Shown here: one piece after another, positions 11,051 to 21,621 of the stretch | Position numbering within the stretch: the first letter of the stretch is position 1 | How the letters are laid out: each line of letters opens with the position of its first letter | Assembly (NCBI RefSeq): GCF_032854445.1 | Contig: NC_088303.1 | Coordinates: forward strand, 1,805,501 to 1,869,500 | Source: Liolophura sinensis | Taxonomy: Eukaryota > Mollusca > Polyplacophora > Chitonida > Chitonidae | Direction: 5' to 3' | DNA: 64,000 nucleotides | The notes under the pieces: generated by a model | What the model was told of the DNA's origin: nothing | Databases searched by the model: none | Seen by the model: only the letters and a program-made list of their open reading frames with translations | Translations under genes and position numbers: made by a program

Positions 11051-12526
11051 ATGTCGATCGCGCAGAGCGGGGAAGTGTCCATACCCCAGGCACACAGCGG
11101 CGAAGATTTTAGCCGGTATCTCCCAAGGAACCTTTCCTACGCTGAAGACAGCCAGCTGGATTATTACAGCGTGAGTGCTAATTTTGTACATAAACCCCTG
11201 AATTGGCTTGGCGACCTACAGTTTGCACATTTTCAGAGACCCCAAAGTCACCGTGACATTCGTACGCTAATAATGACAGATATGCAGAGCTCCGCAGTTC
11301 ACTCAGCCGCAGAAACTCTGCGAGAATTCTCTATTTCCGTGCCGGACTGCTCTCGGCAAACCTCCTCTTCAGACACGGGAGATAGTGAGGAAGGTGTCTT
11401 CCTCAACATGCTCGATGATTTGGACTCCCTTGATAGCGAGACCGTTGGTGTACGGTCATTTTGCAGCGATGACTTCGCAGTGGATTCCATCAATAGTCCG
11501 GACGAAGATGAACTACTAGCCAGAGACAAAGTGAACGACGAATTAAGCGAAGCAGTCGCAGCCATGACGAATTCCAAATCAGCTGATATGACCGAAAAGC
11601 CGAATGAAACCGAAGCGGTCACAGAAGCACTGACTACATCGGCTGATGCTTTGGACGAAGAGCCGAGACAGATTGAAGCGGTCAGAGAACCAATAACTAG
11701 ATCAGCTGATGTGACCGAAAAGAAAAAAAAGGAACCGATCAAAAAATTTTACGATCCCCGTGACCTGAAAATAGCCATTAATGATGTGCCATTGGTGGAA
11801 GCTGGCTCGGAAAAATCCATCTTTGATTTGATAGGAACAGACAGTCCCGTTCTCTATGAAGACCGAGAATTCAATTTTTCCAAATCTGAGCTGCGAAAGT
11901 CGCGTTCCCTTAAGACGAACAAAACTCCACCTGGAACTCCGCACAGAAAAAAAGTTGTCAGATTTGCAGATGCCATGGGTTTAGATCTGGAATCCGTGCG
12001 TCACATTTTAAACTTGGATTCCCCTCCCAAAATCCCAGCTTCAGCTATGAAAGACTTACAAGTCGGGTTAGGGGAAGACCGGAAGACCCAAGGCAGTGTG
12101 TACTTAGCCATCACGTTTCCCCAGCCTGGTGCATCCTACACGTTTGTAAGAAAAGTTCTTGACCAGAAGGTGTGCTTGGAGAACGCTGTGGTGACGGATC
12201 TTACCATTACAGGCTTTGTACGTGTGGCAAATATAGGCTTTCACAAAGCAGTACGCATTCGGTATACAGTGAACGGTTGGGAGAGTTTTTACGATATAGC
12301 GGCCTCTTACGTTCAGAACTCTTGTGATGGGCCGACAGACAGGTTTTCTTTCAGTATCGTGGCCCCAGCAAACTTCACCGTCGGTTCCAAGATGGAGTTC
12401 GCAATTTCTTACTCGGTGAACGACACTCAATACTGGGATAGCAACGGGGGACAGAATTATGTCTTTGTTTGCTACGCGAAAACCATACCGTCTGAAGTCG
12501 ATAATTCCTGGATGCATTTCTTATGA
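11051..12526 (+). CDS. PPP1R3: PP1 glycogen-targeting regulatory subunit 3
   Basis: A single open frame of 491 codons encodes a glycogen-targeting subunit of protein phosphatase 1. Such proteins bring PP1 to glycogen particles, where it dephosphorylates glycogen synthase and phosphorylase and favours glycogen storage. Residues about 301-312 (KVVRFADAMGLD) hold the RVxF-type PP1-docking motif (V303, F305) and the adjoining family signature. Residues about 350-476 form a CBM21 carbohydrate-binding domain, with VNGW near 407-410 and WDSNGGQNY at 462-470. The first 300 residues are acidic, Ser/Thr-rich and probably disordered, with two similar segments near 180-225. At 491 residues it exceeds vertebrate 3B/3C/3D (about 280-320). 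The start is the first ATG after an in-frame stop. Paralogue assignment is not possible. Confidence 0.93.
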   Translation: MSIAQSGEVSIPQAHSGEDFSRYLPRNLSYAEDSQLDYYSVSANFVHKPLNWLGDLQFAHFQRPQSHRDIRTLIMTDMQSSAVHSAAETLREFSISVPDCSRQTSSSDTGDSEEGVFLNMLDDLDSLDSETVGVRSFCSDDFAVDSINSPDEDELLARDKVNDELSEAVAAMTNSKSADMTEKPNETEAVTEALTTSADALDEEPRQIEAVREPITRSADVTEKKKKEPIKKFYDPRDLKIAINDVPLVEAGSEKSIFDLIGTDSPVLYEDREFNFSKSELRKSRSLKTNKTPPGTPHRKKVVRFADAMGLDLESVRHILNLDSPPKIPASAMKDLQVGLGEDRKTQGSVYLAITFPQPGASYTFVRKVLDQKVCLENAVVTDLTITGFVRVANIGFHKAVRIRYTVNGWESFYDIAASYVQNSCDGPTDRFSFSIVAPANFTVGSKMEFAISYSVNDTQYWDSNGGQNYVFVCYAKTIPSEVDNSWMHFL

Positions 12527-12921
12527 CGTCCTTACACAATATGTGACATTCTTCGGTCAACTGGATGTTAGGTGACGTGAAAGAAACAAAAAAACAGTGC
12601 TTTTATGTTGGGATTATATTCCTTTCTGATACAGTGTGTATTTATTATAAGATATTAACAAAGTGGAGTTGCTCAATGGTCAAGACTTGTATGTCTAATA
12701 CTGTAAGTATTCCCTATTCACAACCGAGTGTATTCTAGGTCCCCCAAGAAGTCAGTACAAGGCCACTGCACTGTTTTACTTTTTTTAAATTATTATTACC
12801 ATTTTTATGCGTTATAAGAAGAATTATGAAAGCTATATGAAGACGTTTCGATTTGAACAAAATAGCATCAAATCGATCTTGAATAGTGATATGAGTGTAC
12901 AGATTTTCCTATTTATAATAG

Positions 12922-12966
<45 letters not shown>

Positions 12967-13558
12967 AAATATTATATCTCGTGTCATAATGTATGTATCA
13001 CTTCAACCAGTCCATTAGTTCTTATGATATAAAACAAGAAGTTGTGTGATCAATCAAGCTGTGTTATTTGAATTTTAGAGGAACGATACAGAAGCAGGTT
13101 GTGTGAGATGGTCATATATTGTATATATAAAAGGCATTTACTGAATGGCATATGCATTCTACAATTTCGTATATTAGATATACGTGTATACCGTGTCCTC
13201 CTGTATATATAAAGTGCTAGTACTACATGTACATAGACATAGAGTTACCGGTTTGTAACTTCATGATGTGCGTATTATTATATGGAATGCTGTTACAGTA
13301 TGTTGGCTCCTGATGAACACAGCTGGATGCCATAATGTCATCATGGCGATCTATGACATCTGCATGTAACAACCGTATCTCTACGCAGGAGAGTGTCGAG
13401 ATGGAGTGGTGTAGATATATTAGTAGGTATAGTCCAGGGAGGATCAGTACAGTATAGCAGAAAGGCAATGCCAAATAGACGGCTGTGTAGGTCTACTTCA
13501 TCTATATGGAGGAAGTAAAGTATATGACTAAGCGCGGTGTAACATATGCTGCACTGAT
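12527..13558. other. 3' flank of PPP1R3, AT-rich
   Basis: It probably includes the 3' UTR. No clear AATAAA was found close to the stop. A TA/TG microsatellite is inside. No second gene is visible. Confidence 0.5.
12922..12966. repeat. (TA)n(TG)n microsatellite
   Basis: About 13 TA dinucleotides run directly into about 9 TG dinucleotides. Confidence 0.97.
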
Positions 13559-13748
13559 TGCAGAAATAAGGGATTCATACTGGAAAAGAGAGATACTAGT
13601 AAAGCCTACATGTGCCAGAAGCCAAGAGAAATAACGCATTCATGTTGCAAAAGAGAGAGTGGCGTGTTTCGGAAGCCAAGAGAAATAAGGCATTCATATT
13701 GCAAAAGAGAGATACAAGTAAAGGCGGCGTGGTTCGGAAGCTAAGAGA
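13559..13748. repeat. Imperfect 3-copy repeat, about 55-70 bp
   Basis: Three successive copies carry AAGAGAAATAAGGCATTCAT followed by TGCAAAAGAGAGA and a GTTTCGGAAGC-like end. Unit lengths differ because a TACTAGTAAAG-like insert is present in only some copies. Confidence 0.8.
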
Positions 13749-14750
13749 CGTAATGAAATATAGGTAAGAAAAAGTTATTAAAACGACTTAGTCGTGAAAT
13801 GTTGGAGACATCTAGATACCAGCTGTAGTTCTGGTATGAATGCAATAAGACGACCGTATTAATATACGGTTTGACCGTGCTTATACGTGTGCATGGGTTG
13901 GCCTTATTAACCTAGGTGTTACGTGGCCCATATGGTAACGGTATAGACTTGAACAGGACCACGTGTAAAACCGTTGAATTCTTCGGGACACGGACGAGAT
14001 TCACATGGAGCGTGGCTGGATCACAATTGGTGTAAAATTCTACTTGGACGTTGTCCAGGTGTTTCAGCTGAACTCTTTAGTCACCCGCAGCTAGTCATGA
14101 CTTAGGTTATTGCAGCGACGAGGTGTTATTATCGTAACCCTGCCACGATATGGTAATCTGTATATGCATGTATACCGTGGCCTATCCATCCACGCACGTA
14201 TAATTTTCAATGCAGTGAACGAGCTGCTCTGGTCAGTTCGAAAATGTTAAAGCTGTAGCATCACGGTCACACCTCTCAAAACTGTCGGGGGTATGTATTA
14301 TTTACATATGTTCCTCTGGTTTCTGACCTGTTGCCAGTGTTCTTGCCAATGGCTGTTAACTTGTTCATCATACAGGTATATATTTATGTACCTCGTCTTA
14401 ACGGCATGCATGCGTGCCAGCTATGTGATATGAACCGTTAGTTCCAAAGCGTGTTACGTGTCTGTCTGAAACCCACTGCATGATGGGCACGTGCATGGGG
14501 ACGAAGAACCAATTGGCGCATCCACGCGTTGGTGTTATTTATGTGTATATTCCTGTATTGAGATAGAGTGGATGTAAGGAAGTGGCAATGCATATACGTG
14601 GCACAGTTCCCAACATGAATGCAAGATGCGTTTGTTTTGTCCTTCCTACAAACGTCACATTTTACTGACTGTACTCCAGACTTGAATAGTCTTTCCTAAC
14701 CTAGTATCACCCCTGTTTTTGGGGGGCGGATTTGTTGACTTGTTAAACTA

Positions 14751-14788
<38 letters not shown>

Positions 14789-16105
14789 GTGGTTTGTTAT
14801 TTTAATAGTGAGCGAATGTAGCCATGTTGGAACAGACAGATAATGCAAGAGAACAGTGACGTGATGATGCTCTGTATAGTACATTTTCACATGAACTCGA
14901 GTTAAAGGCTCTGTGAAGACTGTAAACGGAAGTATGATAAAGTGTCACACATACTTACATAAGGACTCTCCCGCCATAGTTATAATTTGACTTTAGTTTA
15001 TGCATACTTTTCAGATATGAACCTTCTGTGGAAGTTTTAGGGTGCATACATTTGGCACCTTTAGGAATTTATTATCATGATTTCCACAGGCCTCCACTGC
15101 AGGTGTACGCGTAGAGTTCGGTGTATCCTTTCTGGGATTAAATTTACCAGGGAAAACAGTTGACTTAAGCTTCGTGCTGCATGACTTTGGAGATTCGGTG
15201 ATTATCATCCTTATCGTTGTACATATATACTGTTCTCTCTACAACCTTGTACTATACACAGGCCAGCAAGCAATACCTGTATCTACTACATAAAACATAC
15301 CGTGTATACACTGGTAGACTTTTGTCTTCCATTGCCTGCCTTACTATGAACTGTACACGCATCTTACGCAGTGGGGGGTGGGGGTAGGTTCCGACGACAA
15401 AATTGTTGAATTAAAAAGAACGCCAAGGTGCTTGAAATATTGAAACATGTACATGCAGGTTTTGAAATATTGTGCGTGGTCTCGCACTGGGGAAAGTCAA
15501 ACGCATATGGGTGACGACATGATTTTGTTCCCTGTCAAGATGAGCCAGTCCGTTGTCATCTTGTAGAACTCCACGTACATGTAACTTCCAGGCATATCCA
15601 AAGTAAGCCAACCGCCCACACCTGTACCAGGTACACATGTGTAGAAGAGAAAGCACGGGGGTTATGTGCCACGTGTTTGGGATGGTCAGACACCACAAGA
15701 TGAGCAACGCAATGCTTAATGATTCTGTGGGCGACAAAATATGATAGATGGATAGGCTTGGGTTAATCTTTTTTTTGGACAAACACGCTTGAACAAACGT
15801 GGTATAATGGAACATGTTTTGCTCCACGTGTTTTCGGATACTTTAGCAAAATGAGGCAATAACTGTATATTTAAGTATTTCTGTAGACAACAAAATAAGA
15901 CCTTACAAGCTGCTACTCCATTGTAGTTCTTTAGCTCTCGGAATCCAAGAATTTGTGGAATAAACCAGGTAGATATAGGCGTGATTTAATACGTGATATG
16001 AGTTGACAGATTTGGTAGGTGTTTCATTTAATTTTGTATAATTGCTCCGGCATAGTGCTTAAATCTAGAATCAAAATGCTGTTGTCCGAATTATAGATTT
16101 GGGTA
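13749..16105. other. Gene-poor stretch
   Basis: No gene was recognised on either strand. It includes an AT microsatellite at 14750-14789. The longest open frame (minus, 15411-15827, 138 codons) has no recognisable family features. Confidence 0.5.
14750..14789. repeat. (AT)n microsatellite
   Basis: Alternating AT, interrupted once by ATACAT. Confidence 0.97.
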
Positions 16106-16347
16106 CAATTCCATCGATTGATTACGAACGTGTTCTGTTACAGGGTTCTTGATACAGTACCATTGATTGATTACGAACGTGTTCTGTTACAGGGTTCTTG
16201 ATACAGTACCATTGATTGATTACGAACGTGTTGTGTTACAGGGTTCTTGACACAGTACCATTGATTGATTACGAACGTGTTGTGTTACAGGGCTCTTGAT
16301 ACAGTACTATTGATTGATTACGAACGTGTTCTGTTATAGGGTTCTTG
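16106..16347. repeat. 49-bp tandem repeat, 5 copies
   Basis: Five copies of a 49-bp unit include GATTGATTACGAACGTGTT and CAGGGTTCTTGATACAGTA. Copies differ by only a few bases, so amplification looks recent. Confidence 0.95.
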
Positions 16348-18829
16348 GAGTATATATATGTAATTCTTCTATTTGATAACTTAATTTTATCTTATTTTGC
16401 TTCCTGCATGGCAAGCTTGTGTTCGCGTTATTATTATGTGTTAATCAAACTCAAGCCTATTTTCCACCCGGCACGACAACCACCCGGTGAGGTAAACCGT
16501 TCTGTCCCATCCAGTGGAGATTGAATTGAAAAATTAATGTTTTATTTGCCGTTATAGTCGGTGCGCCTTGCCGTTGTGGTTGGTGCGCATTGCCGTTGGT
16601 GCGTCCAATGGAAATTAGCCTTCAAAATGCCTGCACATGCCTCATTCCTTTTCTGTCTCATCTATTCACACATGATGATGGCATAGAGTCCAGGCGCTGG
16701 ACTAAAATCGGGTGAAGTGTGTGGACTAATGTGACACAGAGTATCAAAGAGTGACGTGACACGTAAAGAGTTGCTCAGATATTTGTTAAAAAAAAAACAC
16801 AAAAAAACTACCCTGTCTATTAAGCGCTTGATGTATATACCTACACCTGTCTTGTGTGGCCCTTGTATGTACTGTGTCCCTTATATACACATGTATAATG
16901 CCTGTGATACATTCAGGTGAATAGAGTGAGGTCATTGCCACGTGGTCAGTATAGATAATCGTTATGTGGCATAACATTGCTCGTTCCTACCAAAGTAGAT
17001 ATAGAGCCACTGTAAAAGCTCAAATACCTGAGGTTAAGGATTAAAACTAAGCCATGGGATTCAAAACGTAGTGAGACTTATTGTCTATTCGAACTTCTAC
17101 CAGGGCGATATTTCTGGTGTTTGGTATATTCTATAATTTGACTGTCCAACATTTATTCTTTGTATTATGTGCACTACTTTTTTTCTAGTGATATGAGAGA
17201 AAAGTCAAAGGATATGCCCAGTAATGTAATAACAAAATTTTGAACAAATGGTCAGCATTTATTAGAATGAATACATGCATGATTCTTATTTTAACATGTG
17301 TACGAGTGAACGATGACGCTTCAGTTACACGCTATGTTATTTCAAGTTGAATAGACACTTGTGTCGCTTAAGTGAAACAGTTGTCTCCGTTAATTATTAC
17401 ATGTATTCTGCAAGTAGGCTTGCGGACACATCTTCTCTGGATTTAGTAAGCCCTTATGTGTTTTCACGGCGCACTTCAGGACCTCACGCAATTGTCACCC
17501 CCAGGCAAAGTCGTTATACAAACAGCATTTCACGCAGGAAGCAACGTATTTATTTATATATTCTACGTTTTTACAGGTGTGTTATCTATTTCAACATGAA
17601 GGCACTGTCTTACGACTGATATTTTAAAGTTTATGGGTTTATCGAAGAATTTTACTCGCCTACATATGTTACACTGTCTCAAGTCTTGTAAAAGCACGTC
17701 GTTGTTTATTAACCTATATACGTGTTTTATTAGAAAGTGCAGCTGTTCAGAAAGTGTGGGATGGGGAGGGGCAGGCGCGTTTCAGCAGATATGATCATGC
17801 ATGTTAATATGTTCAAGTCATTGTTAACTTCTCGTTTTGCCTCGGCACCGTGAGTCTGCATGCGTTTTGAACAAATAGAGAGTATTTTACTATTTGTTAG
17901 ATAAAGATGTTATGTATAGGTTATGTATGTATGTACACAGAGATAATTTTGAGGGTGAAGAATAACTTTTGTTCAGCCATGTATTGCGGCTTTTCTTATC
18001 AACCCAAACTATAGTACACGTGAGGACCTGTGTGGCCCAGTTGCAATGCCTTGTTTTTTAGGCTTATATGTTGGCACTTTACTGTTTTATTGTGATACAG
18101 CTTTCTATACGACTTACATGAGTAAAGACGTGAACATTTGATCCCTTGGTGTCCTGTTTCGATTGCTTCCTTCCATGACAGTGCCACCTTTACGAGACTG
18201 AGTGTGTTTCAGTAGGATGCACATTTGTGACAAAAAAAACTGGACATAATTAAAAACCAATAATCTGCACATGCAGAATACTGAACTTACCGTGTACCTG
18301 ACAGTTTATTCACTTTAGATTCACATTCTGTAACCATAAATTTAGGTTACTCTTCGTCAGGTCTCTTTTGGTAGTCTCGTTGAAACTTGCCGCCGTGTTT
18401 GGACCCATTGAAAAAAAAATGTTTTGCTTGTCTCAAGTTGTCTCACAGAACGCGAGTACCTCTATGTCGGATTTAACTACAAAAAACAGCCTTTCTGAGA
18501 AAGTGGCTAAGGGTATGGACAATTACTTTCCTTACCGTGATCATGCCTGTATGTCATAGCCCAGGAGTGGTTTCAAATTAAATCGTGAAAAGAGATCAGA
18601 TCAGACTGACATTGTTATTGCAGCACGTTACACAGGATAACTCTGTTCTGAATGATACTAGCCATGTTTTTTGAGAGCAATAAACTATCATTTGGAATGG
18701 GTTGGTGAGTGTTTACCTGGCTGAAAGGTATTACATAACCAGTGACAACAAAGAAAAAGATCACGTGGTCGGGTACACGTCCCGCCTTTGGCAGCTGACC
18801 TCAGATGCAGGTGCATTGGGCTAGACAAG
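16348..18829. other. Gene-poor stretch
   Basis: No exon or RNA gene could be supported. Short open frames lack family resemblance and coding-like context. Confidence 0.5.
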
Positions 18830-18985
18830 GTAGGTTGGAATAAGCTAGTTACAGCAAGATACTACTCCACACACAGTACAAAAGACTACAGCATAGAGCG
18901 TAAAGCCAGAGCAGCGACAACAGTGTTAACTGAAAAAAACATCCCACGTAACTTGTGAAATCCGACCTCTGGTCAGTTTACTCCG
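18830..18985 (+). repeat. Dispersed repeat copy (partner near 3.4 kb)
   Basis: Shares AGAGCAGCGACAACAGTGT, then GTAACTTGTGAAAT and GGTCAGTTTAC, with about 3420-3530. It directly abuts a SINE copy. Confidence 0.45.
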
Positions 18986-19175
18986 GCTCATGCTGGCCAA
19001 TCCTCTCCGTGTCATACGTGGCAAGATCTGACAACAGACCTACGGATGATCGTGGGTTTCCCCTGGGCTCTGTCTGATTTCTTTCTACCATAATACCGGC
19101 AGTCGTCGTATGAGTGAAATATTCTTACCTCGATAAAGACCGAAAAAACCAAAATAAATAAGTAAATTATCAGAC
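18986..19175 (+). mobile_element. SINE, 5'-truncated, diverged
   Basis: Matches the common SINE of this window from the GGCTCATGCTGG section through ATCGTGGGTTTCCCC, the CATAATACCGGCAGTCGTCG block and GTGAAATATTCTTA, to an AAATAAATAAGTAAA tail. The tRNA-like head is missing. Confidence 0.8.
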
Positions 19176-19829
19176 GTCGCTGCAGATCACGCCGTAAACT
19201 AAGCAGTTGCCCCACGGCACAGCCTACTGCTGTGCTTTATCGATAAAGACTGTTCGCGTGTTACATACGTAAAATTCCCACTTGGTAAACGGAATAGCTG
19301 CAGCATGGTATATTGTCCAGAATTCGAACCTTTCAGAACAGTTCCACGTGGTTCTAGGTCGTGCAGTACCATGAAGTAGTGCTGTTGTGTAGTGCTGAAA
19401 ACTGACCTGTGGAGATAAACTCGAACCAGAGACCCTTCATTCACCGCAACAATATATTCATGTCAACCGGCTAGACACTCAATAGTCTCATATGGCAAGC
19501 CGATTCAAAACTCCATTTATCAATCGCTGTTGGTCACACCAGACAGGGATTTGGATAGAACTAAAAACGTTTTTTCCAAGCGTTACTACCCACCCCTGGA
19601 AGTTATCTCTGGCCTCTCATGCTAGGTTGATTTTCTGATATGTTGTAGAGAAATGGGCAAGCTGTATGTGGTTGTATGCCATGGAAGTTAGGGGACATAT
19701 TTTTGAGGCTGAAGATGACAACCACTACATAAACAGTAAGGAAAATCAATGGGATACAAAAATGGTCTTGAACGGAGTAGACTACTTGCTAGAGACAGCA
19801 AGCAAGCCTTCCACTAATAGGCCTGTGAC
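19176..19829. other. Spacer, no gene seen
   Basis: Nothing recognisable apart from short chance open frames. Confidence 0.5.
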
Positions 19830-20044
19830 ACATAAGGTGTGAGGCGGTTCGCCAGAGGTCGGTCGTTTATTCTTTCACCTATTAAACAGGCAGCCATCTG
19901 CATTTCTGTCGCCACGTCCTACGAGACTAGGGTTCAACCCCACCCGTGCACTGGCCTTAATTTGTGTAGGAATCGATGATTGACAGTGCTCTCTGGTGAG
20001 GCCATGCATGAAGTTTGCTGCACCTTGTTGCTTTCCACCAATGC

Positions 20045-20087
<43 letters not shown>

Positions 20088-20195
20088 TCTCCAAAGGTTG
20101 GTGGTGTAATGCAGTTTCCTTCATCTATGCAACCAGCAGCCGTCATAAATGCGAACAATTCTTGAGAATGGCGTTAAACAACAAACGATGCAATA
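19830..20195 (+). mobile_element. Probable SINE remnant containing AT repeat
   Basis: A B-box-like GGTTCAACCCC near 19930 and a tail GAACAATTCTTGAGAATGGC then GTTAAAC recall a second SINE family. A microsatellite sits inside. Boundaries are uncertain. Confidence 0.4.
20047..20086. repeat. (TA)n microsatellite
   Basis: About 20 uninterrupted TA dinucleotides. Confidence 0.98.
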
Positions 20196-20237
20196 ATGCA
20201 ATAAACAATAATTAATACAAAGATATTAGGAGAGCTG

Positions 20238-20370
20238 AGTCCGGTTTCACAAGGCAGTCTTAACCTTACGTTCGCTTAACCACCATGCCAACCAGTACAG
20301 TAGGCATTACGTCGCCATGGTTGTTGCGAGCTCGCAACGTAAAGAAGGCTTCGTGAAACTGGGCCCCTGT
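20238..20370. mobile_element. Short MITE-like element with inverted ends
   Basis: The left end (CCGGTTTCACAAGGC, 20241-20255) is matched in reverse by the right end (GCTTCGTGAAACTGGG, about 20348-20363). Internal sequence is also partly palindromic (TTACGTTCGC against GCGAGCTCGCAACGTAA). A length near 130 bp and no coding capacity fit a non-autonomous DNA transposon. A target duplication was not resolved. Confidence 0.55.
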
Positions 20371-20900
20371 CTAAACGACACTCAGTGATCTCATATGTCT
20401 TATGTACTGCTAAATCGGCTCCATTCTATACGTTTTCATCTGTGTTGCCCTCACCCGTTTCCTTTAACCACTCTGCATGACCGTGCAATAATTTTGTCCC
20501 CCGTGGATCTGTCGTTCCTGGATGGTGCGTGCGCGTCAAACCTGGAAAGAAGAGCCTAATGGCCGATTCGTTTTGAAATGGTTTGCCTTGTCATGAATTT
20601 GGGTTTAGTGTTCCATTCCTGAGTCACCCGAGTGACCGTTACACGGGAGAAGGTATTCCACTGTATTATTCCTTACTGATTGATTTTTTGTTCATTAATT
20701 TTATTCATCATAAAGTTCAAACAGATGCTTATATCCATATATATAAAATATACATATATGGAATATATAGTATGTTAATAATCAGGGTGGTATATTATAA
20801 GATATTACTTATGTTCTTAGGAAAGAAAATATAAAGAGAGAAAAAACAAAAGAAAGTAAAAAAATGACACACAGTCAGACAAATTAGATTAGTCAAAGAC
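20371..20900. other. Spacer, no gene seen
   Basis: AT-rich with short TATA-rich runs near 20735-20770. Confidence 0.5.
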
Positions 20901-21010
20901 AGCGTCGTCAGCCTAATAGTTAAAGTGCCCGCCTTGAAGTCGGGGGATTTAGGATCAAACCCTTGTAGCAAACCCTTTGTCATACCAAAGATTTTCAAAA
21001 ATGCTACTTG
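20901..21010 (+). mobile_element. tRNA-like SINE head
   Basis: An A-box-like section (GTCAGCCTAATAGTTAAAGT) and a B-box-like GGATCAAACCC are spaced as in a tRNA gene. Unpaired positions and the lack of a canonical cloverleaf argue against a functional tRNA. Confidence 0.35.
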
Positions 21011-21199
21011 TTGCTGCCTTGCTTGCACTGAACATTACTGGGAATTTACGGCAAGGCAACAGGACTTGTTGGCCCGGTGTCAGTATAATGTGATTGTCCA
21101 GGTTGGGTGTCCTGTTTGGATCTTCTGATAATGGTCTTGTAACAGCCCGATTTATATTCAGGAGTAATCTCTGTTTTACGGAGTATGGGGCATTGTAAC

Positions 21200-21621
21200 T
21201 GGAAAATGATGAAGTGCATATGTGACCAAACGGCATAGCGATATATCCAGACACCAACTTAGAATCAGTTATACACATTCCATCAACTCCTGAAGACGAG
21301 GATTTCAAATTGTTGATGGTTGATGTGATAACATCAGTTGTCACAGAAGAATTCAGACGTGTTCGGCCGAGCCGCCTCAAGATAATCCACAAAATTCACA
21401 GAAGAGCGTGGAATTTATGATTGCAAATTTGAAGCCATGGGGCTAAAATATTCATTTACGATGTCAGTATTGAAATACTGCGGAAAGAATGATCTCTTAT
21501 GTCTGCCCAAAAGATCATTGTCAACTTTTCTGGTGGACTTGATGTCATTCTCACTTGAGTTAAATTTTCTTTCCAAGGACTTAATCTCAATAAATTTATA
21601 AGTTTGTTTCGGCAAGATCAA
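21200..21621 (-). mobile_element. LINE reverse-transcriptase fragment, decayed
   Basis: On the minus strand, one frame reads DIVNEYFSPMASNLQS, typical of the region just before the reverse-transcriptase domain of Jockey/CR1-like LINEs. A second frame, shifted by one, reads INNLKSSSSGVDGM then KLVSGYIAMPFGHICTSSFS, resembling RT motif 0/1 (SSGVDG) and the block after it. The RT catalytic YADD region is absent, so the copy is truncated at both ends and frameshifted. The clade is not assigned. Confidence 0.55.

Noticed and set aside
11299-12517. Several minus-strand frames over PPP1R3
   Set aside because: Shadows of the 491-codon gene, which has clear RVxF and CBM21 features.
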